From a virus, in the IMG/VR virus record IMGVR_UViG_3300040960_000278, positions 1 to 37,984 of that record: 37,984 bases of DNA. One strand, written 5' to 3'. The position numbers and the translations under genes are program-made. Positions 6,659 through 12,684 of the stretch are shown here, in pieces. Numbering within the stretch: position 1 is the first letter of the stretch; every line of letters starts with the position of its first letter. Below the pieces are notes generated by a model. That model had not been told where the DNA came from. It ran no database searches and was given only the letters and a program-made list of their open reading frames with translations.

Positions 6659-8247
6659 AACTCATCCTCATCTCTACGTTCTGTCATTCTACCTGTGTCT
6701 AAGTGATACAGCAATGACGTTGCTTTACCTGTGATACCACAGAATCGATTCTTAAGTACTCGCACGTGTGTGGTGTTACGCTCTAGCGGATCATCGTGTT
6801 GGCCATTTCGTTCGAGACCAATAACCATGTCACTAAGCTGAGCAATACTGCCACTGCCACGTAGCTGAGCCAAAGAAGTTGCAGCTCCTTCTTCATGTCC
6901 TTTACCCTCCGGTCTTTTCAAGTGTGATACTACAGTCAACGATACGCCTGTCTCTTGTACTAGCATACGTAGCTTAGTCATAATCTCATCAAGTGCTTTT
7001 CGCTCATCGCCGGATGCTTGGGCTGACACAACGATGGAGACGTGATCCAAGAATATGTATTGACATCCAAGTCCTTTAGCCATATAGCGTACACGATTGA
7101 TAATGTTGTCAACGCTAGTGCTACCAAAGTGATCAAAGAGATACAAACGTCCAGTACCAAGCGTAGCGTTAAACGCCTCGATCTTTTCTTCATCTGTTGC
7201 CTCACAGTCAGGTAAGTGTAATGGTTTATTAGCGGCCAGTGACATAACACTTAAGCCTGTCTTACGTGTACCTTCCTCAAGGAATAACAAACCAATGTTA
7301 TCTTCTGTCTTATGCAGTACGTGGTACACAATCTCACGTAGGAATTGAGACTTACCTAAACCTGATCCTGCCGTCACTGTCACTAGCTCACCCTTACGTA
7401 TGCCGTAGGTTAGCTTGTTCAATGCAGGGAATGGATAGTCACAGTCACTAGCCTTGATAGGTTTCATCACCTCTTCAAGTAGCGTGTCGCCTGAGATGAT
7501 ACCATCAGGTACGTACTGATCAGCACTCCACCATCGATCATTAAACTCTTTGTTCTCATGGTGTGCTAGGTAATCACACGCATCCTTACGATCGGTAGCG
7601 TGCTTGAATATCTTAGCCTTACTACCGAACAGCTCAGCCAATTGATTAGCTGCACGTTGTCCTACCTCATCACCATCCATACAGATCACGATGTTCTCAA
7701 AGGTAGTCAGCCATTCATACTGTGCCTTTGCATCCTTCAATGCAGACTGAGCACCGTTGCGTACTGATACGACAGGGTACTTAGATCCCATCATCTGGTA
7801 CGCTGCCATCGCATCAAACTCACCTTCGGTTATGGTGACAAACTTACCACCGCCTGAGAATAGATGTTGGCCATACAGTTGTGCATCTTTCCAGTTACCT
7901 TGCGTGCGAAATTGTTTATCTTCGCCGCGTGTCTTAGCTGCAATGATGTTGCCTTTGCTATCAGTGTATCCATAAGCGTAGGTCTCACCATCCTTAATGC
8001 AATTGTATTTCTCGCACGTCTCGCGTGAGATACCACGCTCAAGGATAGTGCGGTGTCCTGTTGTGAAGTCATACGTTAACTTCGATTCTTGTTTAGGTTG
8101 AGGTTGCATATAATTATCTCTTGCGTTATCGCCCTTGGTATGTGTCTGACAAGAGAAACAATACGTACTATTGTCTTCGTTGATTGTCAGTGCATCACTG
8201 CTGCCACAGTCAGGACATGGTTGGTGTGTTTTCTTATAACTCTGCAT
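6655..8247 (-). CDS. Bifunctional DNA primase-helicase (T7 gp4-like)
   Basis: A 530-aa protein with all T7 gp4 modules. The zinc-binding domain has C11, C14, C30 and C33 (CPDCG, CFSC). The TOPRIM primase has ITEGEFDA (E141) and CMDGDEVG (D191, D193). The RecA-like helicase has Walker A AGSGLGKS (293-300), Walker B IFLDH (D401), SHLKRP (H442), the LRGSGSIAQLSD loop (462-473) and the arginine-finger motif LKNRFCG (R501). The acidic C-terminus (RRDEDEL) would contact polymerase. It unwinds DNA and makes RNA primers at the fork. It overlaps the next gene by ATGA and the upstream gene by 14 bp. Confidence 0.96.
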   Translation of the reverse strand: MQSYKKTHQPCPDCGSSDALTINEDNSTYCFSCQTHTKGDNARDNYMQPQPKQESKLTYDFTTGHRTILERGISRETCEKYNCIKDGETYAYGYTDSKGNIIAAKTRGEDKQFRTQGNWKDAQLYGQHLFSGGGKFVTITEGEFDAMAAYQMMGSKYPVVSVRNGAQSALKDAKAQYEWLTTFENIVICMDGDEVGQRAANQLAELFGSKAKIFKHATDRKDACDYLAHHENKEFNDRWWSADQYVPDGIISGDTLLEEVMKPIKASDCDYPFPALNKLTYGIRKGELVTVTAGSGLGKSQFLREIVYHVLHKTEDNIGLLFLEEGTRKTGLSVMSLAANKPLHLPDCEATDEEKIEAFNATLGTGRLYLFDHFGSTSVDNIINRVRYMAKGLGCQYIFLDHVSIVVSAQASGDERKALDEIMTKLRMLVQETGVSLTVVSHLKRPEGKGHEEGAATSLAQLRGSGSIAQLSDMVIGLERNGQHDDPLERNTTHVRVLKNRFCGITGKATSLLYHLDTGRMTERRDEDEL

Positions 8248-8512
8248 CGTTCAAGTCCATGTTCAAACGAATCCAACGTGCAGCTTTAGTGTTACGTAGA
8301 TCCCTGTTCTGTTCTTCACCCATGTACTCAACACATCGCTGAGCTAACATTGATTGAGCAGGGTTATCAATGTAACTCTGCAGTTGCTTAAGGAATTTAA
8401 CAATACCATAAGAATCTACATACTTGGCCGCATCAACATACACGTTGTGCATATGTAACTCTTCCATCATAGCTCTGTATTCGTTGTAATCTCTTTCAAT
8501 ATCTTCAGTCAT
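8234..8512 (-). CDS. Hypothetical protein, 92 aa
   Basis: The first gene after promoter PE1. It begins MTEDIERDYNEYRAMMEELH and ends RLNMDLNDAEL. It is acidic and probably helical, with no recognised domain. It overlaps the primase-helicase start by 14 bp and is therefore co-translated with it. The ATG is preceded by AGAGAAGATAACT. Confidence 0.7.
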   Translation of the reverse strand: MTEDIERDYNEYRAMMEELHMHNVYVDAAKYVDSYGIVKFLKQLQSYIDNPAQSMLAQRCVEYMGEEQNRDLRNTKAARWIRLNMDLNDAEL

Positions 8513-8574
8513 AGTTATCTTCTCTTTAGTACTTAGTTATTACTTAGTAATAATAATATTAAGTTGTTCTTAAG

Positions 8575-8590
8575 TAACTCTATAGAGTTA
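8575..8590. promoter_or_regulatory. Perfect 16-bp palindrome over the PE1 start site (probable operator)
   Basis: TAACTCTATAGAGTTA is its own reverse complement. It begins at the last base of the PE1 -10 box and spans the expected transcription start, the classic place for a repressor site. A 7-bp inverted repeat (TTATTAC-TTA-GTAATAA, 8537-8553) lies in the leader below it. Ten of its bases (AACTCTATAG) recur just before the small terminase start at about 13266. Confidence 0.7.
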
Positions 8591-8618
8591 TTGTAGCACA
8601 TTTAATTCTCAAAGTCAA
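8590..8618 (-). promoter_or_regulatory. Sigma70-type promoter PE1 for the replication genes
   Basis: Minus strand: TTGACT (8618-8613), 17-bp spacer, TACAAT (8595-8590), with a TG at the extended -10 position (TGCTACAAT). Both boxes deviate by one base from consensus. It lies partly in the 3' end of the zinc-ribbon gene and drives the 92-aa gene, primase-helicase and polymerase. Its -10 context TGCTAYAATA is shared with the three late promoters. Confidence 0.85.
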
Positions 8619-8814
8619 CGTACCACTGATCATCATCAGCTACTTCATCCATGTTAGCTAGATCTTCGTTGTCTGCTAGGTCATAGTTATCTATGGTTGG
8701 TGTCTTAGTGTAGCTCAAGCATTTGTTACAGGTATCAAGATACTCACCTGTATCAGCGTGCTTTCGCGTTGCTTCAAAGTCACTCAGTAACACATCACAT
8801 ATAACACATCTCAT
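8602..8814 (-). CDS. Small zinc-ribbon protein, 70 aa
   Basis: Starts MRCVICDVLL with a CxxC pair (C3, C6) and a second CxxC (C29, C32, in TCNKC), spaced as a treble-clef/zinc-ribbon knuckle, then an acidic C-terminal half (NEDLANMDEVADDDQW). The start at 8814 forms an ATGA overlap with the upstream membrane microprotein. Zinc binding is inferred from the four cysteines; a transcription or replication accessory role is a guess. Confidence 0.72.
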   Translation of the reverse strand: MRCVICDVLLSDFEATRKHADTGEYLDTCNKCLSYTKTPTIDNYDLADNEDLANMDEVADDDQWYVDFEN

Positions 8815-8897
8815 TCCTGCATCCCCCAATAGATAGACAACATGAATAACCCTACTACAATTACTGTTATAGTAACAGGTAGTATATCAGTGGACAT
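8811..8897 (-). CDS. 28-aa single-span membrane microprotein
   Basis: MSTDILPVTITVIVVGLF begins an ORF with one hydrophobic span (about residues 6-23) and a short polar tail (YWGMQE). It starts by overlapping the end of the preceding gene (TAATG context) and its stop overlaps the zinc-ribbon start (ATGA). That complete coupling on both sides is the main evidence. Unknown function; probably in the inner membrane. Confidence 0.55.
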   Translation of the reverse strand: MSTDILPVTITVIVVGLFMLSIYWGMQE

Positions 8898-9111
8898 TAC
8901 CCTCATCCTCTGACATATAGTAAGCCACCATCTCGCCTTCCTCTTGCACCATCTTACCTTCTTCAAGCTGTACCATCAGGTCATCTATCTCAGCGAGTTT
9001 ATCCTTACTCATGTAGGCGTTACCTGCAAAGTAAGCTAGTGCGTGTTGGATATGTTCAAGCTGCCACTCATACATAAATATTCCAACGATCTGTTCATCA
9101 GCATCCGACAT
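8887..9111 (-). CDS. Hypothetical acidic protein, 74 aa
   Basis: Begins MSDADEQIVGIFMYEWQLE and is rich in Glu/Asp with a Met-rich C-terminal half (VQLEEGKMVQEEGEM). I chose the ATG at 9111 because GGAG lies 9 bases upstream; an ATG at 9132 is also possible. Helical, soluble, no known family. Part of the coupled early series. Confidence 0.6.
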   Translation of the reverse strand: MSDADEQIVGIFMYEWQLEHIQHALAYFAGNAYMSKDKLAEIDDLMVQLEEGKMVQEEGEMVAYYMSEDEGNVH

Positions 9112-9322
9112 CGTAGTCTTCTCCATCGTCAAGTTGTCTAGTTATTGCGTGTTCAAAGGCACGCTTCGCATCTATTAGGTTAGCATATTTTATTCCCGTT
9201 GTCACGTTACCATGTCGCACTAGCCAGAAGGCAGTACCCATTGGACGATAGACTTCGCCACAGGTTTCGCCATTGTATTGGCCAAGGTATAACTCATCAT
9301 GTATCTTTCCAAATGTCACCAT
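9098..9322 (-). CDS. Hypothetical protein, 74 aa
   Basis: Start MVTFGKIHDELYLG at 9322, preceded by GGAG at 8-base spacing. The sequence (YRPMGTAFWLVRHG, then KYANLIDAKRAFEHAI) looks like a small alpha/beta protein. No family recognised. It overlaps both neighbours by a few bases. Confidence 0.6.
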   Translation of the reverse strand: MVTFGKIHDELYLGQYNGETCGEVYRPMGTAFWLVRHGNVTTGIKYANLIDAKRAFEHAITRQLDDGEDYDVGC

Positions 9323-9501
9323 GTAACGGTCTCCTTTGTGCGTGGTACACATACTGCTTGATAGTTTACGATCGGCCTACCCTTGATCTCAATCACCTCT
9401 TCACGATGGGCGAAGCAAGCTGTCATGCTTTCGTATCGGCCTAACTCACCCACGACTAGATCATTACTAGTCAATCCAATAAATACTAATACCCATTCCA
9501 T
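9316..9501 (-). CDS. Hypothetical protein, 61 aa, with hydrophobic N-terminus
   Basis: Starts MEWVLVFIGLTSNDLVVGEL; the first ten residues are hydrophobic but no positive N-region or clear signal-cleavage site follows, so export is uncertain. Two cysteines (TACFAH, AVCVP). AGGATTGAGAT precedes the ATG. A similar sequence style (small protein with a C...C pair and ending near a Thr/Val-rich tail) occurs in other phage early regions, but I name no family. Confidence 0.55.
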   Translation of the reverse strand: MEWVLVFIGLTSNDLVVGELGRYESMTACFAHREEVIEIKGRPIVNYQAVCVPRTKETVTW

Positions 9502-9504
9502 ATC

Positions 9505-9729
9505 TCAATCCTTATTCATGCTGTGCCAGTACTCATCCGGCAATGGTTCGTGTACGGATAGCTCTGGAATACCCTCTGAGACGCTCTGTGCTGCGCTCTG
9601 AGGCACGATCTCTGTCACTACCCAGTTAGGGTACATCATAGCCTTCGCCATGCCCTCTAAGAAGCTCCTATCGGGTGACTGTAAAGCCGCTTTATTTGTA
9701 CGGGTATCTACTAAGTAATAAGTTTTCAT
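9505..9729 (-). CDS. Hypothetical protein, 74 aa
   Basis: Begins MKTYYLVDTRTNKAALQSPD and ends LPDEYWHSMNKD. ATGA junction with the upstream HTH gene. The first half reads like a small alpha/beta fold, the second half is acidic and Ser/Pro-rich. No recognised family. Confidence 0.55.
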   Translation of the reverse strand: MKTYYLVDTRTNKAALQSPDRSFLEGMAKAMMYPNWVVTEIVPQSAAQSVSEGIPELSVHEPLPDEYWHSMNKD

Positions 9730-9908
9730 GCTGCTGTGTTCCTTCTGTGTTTAGCTAGTACTTTTTTAATCGTGGTTGTACCTACGTCAAACTTCTTGGC
9801 TAATGATGCTATGCTCAGTTGTTTGACTTGCTCATACAATTCGTTACGCTCTTCGTTTAATAGGATGATCATCTGAATATCAAATGGTGTTAGCTTTGGC
9901 TCACTCAT
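9726..9908 (-). CDS. Small helix-turn-helix DNA-binding protein, 60 aa
   Basis: Residues about 32-53 (SIASLAKKFDVGTTTIKKVL) form a helix-turn-helix of the resolvase/Hin or sigma-like type, preceded by a helical segment (LNEERNELYEQVKQL) and followed by a basic end (AKHRRNTAA). It is the only clear HTH protein I see in the leftward arm, so it is the first candidate to bind the dyad repeats in the control region or the palindrome at 8575-8590. That link is inference. ATGA junctions on both sides. Confidence 0.75.
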   Translation of the reverse strand: MSEPKLTPFDIQMIILLNEERNELYEQVKQLSIASLAKKFDVGTTTIKKVLAKHRRNTAA

Positions 9909-10072
9909 AATTCCTCCACTGCTGTGTCACGATAGGTGACCTTCACGTTGTACTCACGTTGGATCAAGTCAATACCTCCAACGTCCATTAGATCTTGGAT
10001 TCTATCTTGTGTGTGTTGATCATCATCGCACTCAATCACACCACTAATCTCTTCGTGTATATAAATCTTCAT
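9905..10072 (-). CDS. Hypothetical protein, 55 aa
   Basis: Starts MKIYIHEEISGVIECDDD and ends VTYRDTAVEEL. Its start overlaps the upstream stop (ATGA) and its stop overlaps the HTH gene start (ATGA), so it fills an otherwise empty 160-bp gap exactly. Acidic, probably a small alpha/beta fold. No family recognised. Confidence 0.65.
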   Translation of the reverse strand: MKIYIHEEISGVIECDDDQHTQDRIQDLMDVGGIDLIQREYNVKVTYRDTAVEEL

Positions 10073-10287
10073 AGCTCTTTGCTCTCTATAAATTTCTCAA
10101 CAAACTCTACGTCCCTGTGTTCTAGTATCCAATCAAACCAGAACTCATAGATCATATCGTACATCTCACGATGTGTTAGTTTGTTTATGTACTCATCCAT
10201 TGCGTCCATAAAATCCTGCTGATACATTCTGAATTGTACACGCTGTCGCTCTACTTCTAATGGGTGTCTACTTGCTGATGGTTTCAT
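10069..10287 (-). CDS. Hypothetical protein, 72 aa
   Basis: Starts MKPSASRHPLEVERQRVQF; the C-terminal half is aromatic and acidic (YDMIYEFWFDWILEHRD). ATGA overlaps at both ends place it firmly in the coupled operon. No recognised domain. Confidence 0.62.
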   Translation of the reverse strand: MKPSASRHPLEVERQRVQFRMYQQDFMDAMDEYINKLTHREMYDMIYEFWFDWILEHRDVEFVEKFIESKEL

Positions 10288-10487
10288 TGCATTGTCCTCA
10301 TAATTTCAAATCCAAAATCTACTGCGTACTCTTGTTTGTACTCAGCCCATGTAGGGTAAGGCATCCCTGCCCTAGTGTTAGCATCTACTAACACCCTCCA
10401 CTTGTCAAAGAGTTGTTCTTCTGGTAGGTAAAAGTTGTCCTCATACCATGCTTCATATGCCTCTGCATATTCTAATTCTTTATCCAC
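10284..10487 (-). CDS. Hypothetical protein, 67 aa, GTG start
   Basis: I place the start at the GTG at 10487 because a near-perfect ribosome site (GGGAGGATTGTC) stands before it. The longer in-frame reading to 10565 lies inside the upstream gene. The product begins VDKELEYAEAYEAWYEDN and is rich in Tyr, Glu and Trp. Unknown function. Confidence 0.6.
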   Translation of the reverse strand: MDKELEYAEAYEAWYEDNFYLPEEQLFDKWRVLVDANTRAGMPYPTWAEYKQEYAVDFGFEIMRTMQ

Positions 10488-10812
10488 GACAATCCTCCCA
10501 TTTAATGTCACTGTCTGTCTGGCCGAAGTCACTATCGGTACACCACTTGTCAATCCATTTGCCATAGGTGCAATCGCTTACGCTTTCGTCTGGATCATTC
10601 CAGTGTAGTGCAAACACCCACTCTTGATCACCATCTTTGCTAAGGTAACACTGCGCTCCACCTTCCTCGCGTGTTGCGTCATATGCTTTCTTAGCACTCG
10701 CTCCATTGTAGATAACAAACCCCTCTTCCTCCATGCTATAGACCTTGAAGTTAATACCTTGTTTCTCTGCTGCTTTGAACAGTTGATTGATTGTGTTGCG
10801 TGGTGTTTTCAT
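10480..10812 (-). CDS. Hypothetical protein, 110 aa
   Basis: Begins MKTPRNTINQLFKAAEKQGI; a central part (FVIYNGASAKKAYDATREEG) and a C-terminal acidic, Asp/Trp-rich part with cysteines (SDCTYGKWIDKWCTDSD). Its ATG overlaps the stop of the 30-aa gene upstream (ATGA). The N-terminus resembles small phage proteins that begin with an amphipathic helix and a two-strand unit, but I assign no family. Confidence 0.65.
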   Translation of the reverse strand: MKTPRNTINQLFKAAEKQGINFKVYSMEEEGFVIYNGASAKKAYDATREEGGAQCYLSKDGDQEWVFALHWNDPDESVSDCTYGKWIDKWCTDSDFGQTDSDIKWEDCRG

Positions 10813-10901
10813 TTTGAATTATCCTCTATGAATCGGTTGTACTTCTCAATTGCTTCCAATAGTTTCTGCAATTCTTTCTCTAGTTGTTGCTTGGTAACCA
10901 T
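10809..10901 (-). CDS. 30-aa coiled-coil microprotein
   Basis: MVTKQQLEKELQKLLEAIEK begins a fully helical 30-residue ORF with Leu/Ile heptad spacing. It starts at a TAATG overlap with the gp88-like gene and ends at an ATGA overlap with the 110-aa gene; AAGGTGAA precedes the ATG. Its tight placement supports translation; function unknown. Confidence 0.5.
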   Translation of the reverse strand: MVTKQQLEKELQKLLEAIEKYNRFIEDNSK

Positions 10902-11497
10902 TACTTCACCTTCTCTACAATGATGGTGTGATTGTTCTTACGATAGCAAGCCATGCAATCCATACATGATTTACCTGTGCATTCTGTCTGACCTTGGCCA
11001 ACCTCGCCACTGTCACTGGCATTGAATACCTTGTCAAAGCCTTTAGGGATCCGAGTCAGCACCTTGTCAGTGCGTGGATTGCTATAGATCATGATCAGGT
11101 TGTCAGGGATAGCGAAGTCCTTTACTAGGTTTATACGCTTCGTCCACAGTGCAAACGTGGTGTAAGGATTAGCGCGTGCTATGTTGATGTAATTGTTGAA
11201 GTGTGTCGCATTGATTAGCTCACCATGTGCGTGAAATCTAAAACTATGCGCGTTGATTGTTGGTAGCTCGTCAGGCTCTAACGTGCGGCTAGATAATAGC
11301 TCGCTGTTACGTTGCCAAGGTGCCTCGCAGTTTTTGCGTACACCTTGCAGCATTGCGGCCGAATAACAATCCTTGCAGATAGCATCCGTCTTTCGCATTT
11401 TGCTACAGAATTCATTTGATAGCGTGTTTGTATTGATAGCTTGAAAGCCTTTTAGCTTTCCTGTTAACGTTGATATTTTAATTTTAATTTCTTGCAT
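10901..11497 (-). CDS. Cys-rich phage protein, gp88-like family
   Basis: A 198-aa protein with NTNTLSNEFCSKMRK and CKDCYSAAML near the N-terminus (C31, C41, C44), NCEAPWQRNSELLSS, FRFHAHGELINATH in the middle, TTFALWTKR, and a C-terminal cluster CTGKSCMDCMACYRKNN. This pattern is found in a conserved actinophage/proteobacterial phage family (often called gp88-like) of unknown function. The cysteines may hold zinc or an iron-sulfur cluster. Strict conservation of Cys, His and Arg suggests an enzyme. The ATG at 11497 is preceded by AGGATTAATC. It is the largest gene of the first early segment. Confidence 0.78.
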   Translation of the reverse strand: MQEIKIKISTLTGKLKGFQAINTNTLSNEFCSKMRKTDAICKDCYSAAMLQGVRKNCEAPWQRNSELLSSRTLEPDELPTINAHSFRFHAHGELINATHFNNYINIARANPYTTFALWTKRINLVKDFAIPDNLIMIYSNPRTDKVLTRIPKGFDKVFNASDSGEVGQGQTECTGKSCMDCMACYRKNNHTIIVEKVK

Positions 11498-11499
11498 GA

Positions 11500-11673
11500 T
11501 TAATCCTCAATTAAATCTAATTCTGTAAACGTGTGATTCCATTTATCGGAATGACCAACAAAACAAACACCGCGTTTTTCTAATGCTTTTACTATCTGTT
11601 TTTCGGTAAGTTTAATATAACTATTTTCTAGCGCATAGCGATATACTTCATAAGCGCAGCTGTCTAATTGCAT
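11500..11673 (-). CDS. Hypothetical protein, 57 aa
   Basis: I start it at the ATG at 11673, which has GGAG 9 bases upstream. A longer in-frame reading would run back into the preceding gene's 3' end and has no ribosome site. It begins MQLDSCAYEVYRYALENSY and includes KLTEKQIVKALEKRG, a helix pair. No known family. Confidence 0.6.
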   Translation of the reverse strand: MQLDSCAYEVYRYALENSYIKLTEKQIVKALEKRGVCFVGHSDKWNHTFTELDLIED

Positions 11674-11717
11674 AATAATTTGCTCCAATTTTAGCGGCCA
11701 TCCTTGGCCATGATTGA

Positions 11718-11903
11718 TTAGTAAATTGTGTCTGAAGTGTAGTATGCCCATTTCTTGTCTGGGTTGTATTTTTCCCAGTCTTCGCGGCGATCTTGCAAAT
11801 AGCTCCATGCTTTTTTCTTGCTGCTGAAATAGTTATTTATTTTAGCTTGCGTGCCGTCTTGATATTCCCAGAAAATAACTACGATATGTACTTTTTTAGC
11901 CAT
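11718..11903 (-). CDS. Hypothetical protein, 61 aa, first gene of the leftward arm
   Basis: Starts MAKKVHIVVIFWEYQDGTQA with GAGGAATTATCATC before the ATG. Basic and aromatic, with SSKKKAWSYLQDRREDW in the middle. As the promoter-proximal leftward gene it would be among the first phage proteins made, a position often held by host-takeover factors. Function unknown. Confidence 0.65.
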   Translation of the reverse strand: MAKKVHIVVIFWEYQDGTQAKINNYFSSKKKAWSYLQDRREDWEKYNPDKKWAYYTSDTIY

Positions 11904-11946
11904 GATGATAATTCCTCTTTTGCTAATGTGTCAGGATTGACAAGGA

Positions 11947-12172
11947 TAACCACTCTTGCGAATGGTTAACCGTTTCAAACTGATACGCCACTATCAGGAG
12001 ATCCCGTAGCACCTACACTGGCAGGTTATGCTCTCACAATCTCAACATCATTGTATTACGCCGATGCTCCGACAGTATCCAGTGCCGTTCTGGTTGATCC
12101 TGTTTTCAAGTGTCTGATCAGTAGCCACTGCAATTAATTGTTTTTATTGATGGGTTAATTCGTCATCCCATC
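11947..12172 (-). other. Hairpin-rich block, possible structured leader of the early transcript
   Basis: At least six inverted repeats follow each other. They are 11947-11968 (on the minus strand a 9-bp stem TAACCATTC/GAGTGGTTA, with one G-U, capped by GCAA), 11980-11997 (CTGATA/TATCAG), and 12008-12032 (AGCA-CCT/AGG-TGCT). The rest are 12072-12103 (ACAG-CCAG/CTGG-CTGT), 12119-12130 (CAGT/ACTG) and 12149-12172 (GATGGG/CCCATC). The stem at 11947 is perfect only when read on the minus strand, and its loop is then a GNRA tetraloop, so the leftward RNA is the likely structured molecule. No known RNA family recognised. Confidence 0.45.
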
Positions 12173-12267
12173 CGAGTATTGGCGCGCTCTCAATCGCTTC
12201 TCATGTGGTGTACTTTAGTCGCTTGGTCACCAATGTCTATTAAAAGTTTTTTATAGATACCATAAGA

Positions 12268-12295
12268 ATTATTTATATATACCTATATTAGTCAC
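12268..12295 (-). promoter_or_regulatory. Weak candidate leftward early promoter
   Basis: Minus strand: GTGACT (12295-12290), 16-bp spacer, AATAAT (12273-12268), in a very AT-rich stretch. It lies upstream of the hairpin block and the first leftward gene. Match to consensus is modest (4/6 and 5/6); I list it because some promoter must exist here and I see no better one. Confidence 0.3.
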
Positions 12296-12325
12296 CTCTA
12301 ATGGTTCGGATCCGAGACCTGTAAC

Positions 12326-12346
12326 AGTATATAAGCAAATACTAAT
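12326..12346 (+). repeat. 21-bp dyad repeat, copy 1
   Basis: Matches the consensus core ATATWAGCANNTNCTAAT. It is isolated from the other eight copies and lies to the left of the DnaA boxes, so the two sets flank the candidate origin. Confidence 0.8.
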
Positions 12347-12412
12347 ATACTATGTCTTGTATATAATGAGTACGCGTAGCAATTATCATGCCAACGTGTT
12401 CTGGCCAGCGTT

Positions 12413-12465
12413 TCATCCACAGGTTACTAACAGGGTTATCCACAGAATTGGCATAGTTATCCACA
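12413..12465 (+). promoter_or_regulatory. Three phased DnaA boxes
   Basis: Two perfect boxes TTATCCACA at 12436-12444 and 12457-12465 and one near match TCATCCACA at 12413-12421, all in the same orientation. Start-to-start distances are 23 and 21 bp, close to two helical turns. Host DnaA binding here is the direct reading. Confidence 0.8.
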
Positions 12466-12473
12466 TAGCTAGG

Positions 12474-12564
12474 AGGCTCTGTAAGGCTCTCTAAGGCATT
12501 TTTGGATTTTAGATACCCTGCTATCAAGTACCCCTAAAACGGCATAGAGGCTCTCAGAGGCTCT
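12474..12564 (+). repeat. Helically phased AGGCTCT repeats
   Basis: AGGCTCT occurs at 12474, 12484, 12548 and 12558: two pairs each spaced exactly 10 bp. A shortened AGGC at 12494 continues the first 10-bp series. All lie on one face of the helix next to the DnaA boxes, suggesting a protein-binding array. Confidence 0.7.
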
Positions 12565-12604
12565 CACAGGTATAGAGAACAAATAGAGAACTTAGGCCGA
12601 TTGC

Positions 12605-12633
12605 TTGACATTCTGGCCAGAGTATGCTATGGG
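12605..12633 (+). promoter_or_regulatory. Degenerate copy of the late promoter with a palindrome in its spacer
   Basis: TTGACA (12605-12610), a 17-bp spacer ending AGTATGC exactly as in the three late promoters, then TATGGG where TATAAT is expected. The spacer contains TCTGGCCAGA. Either a dead promoter or one that needs an activator bound to the nearby repeats. Confidence 0.4.
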
Positions 12634-12684
12634 TCATATCAGTATATTAGCAAGTACTAATGTATGGGATTCTGGCCAGAGTAT
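12610..12684 (+). repeat. Repeated TCTGGCCAGA palindrome
   Basis: The 16-bp segment ATTCTGGCCAGAGTAT occurs at 12610 and 12669, and a 9/10 copy of the palindrome at 12400-12408. TCTGGCCAGA is a perfect 10-bp palindrome. Copies alternate with the dyad repeats. Confidence 0.7.

Noticed and set aside
11975-12005. Hammerhead ribozyme-like CTGATA...GAAAC on the minus strand.
   Set aside because: The conserved CUGANGA core is not matched and the bases are instead used in a simple CTGATA/TATCAG hairpin.
11904-12330. tRNA gene, suggested by the T-arm-like GGTTCGGATCC at 12304.
   Set aside because: No acceptor stem, anticodon arm or CCA end can be fitted on either strand; the bases are part of a TCGGATCCGA palindrome.
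12342-12527. A 61-codon minus-strand ORF (TTG start) across the DnaA boxes.
   Set aside because: It runs straight through the three DnaA boxes and part of the AGGCTCT series, has a TTG start, is not coupled to other genes, and its composition follows the repeats. The regulatory reading explains the DNA better.
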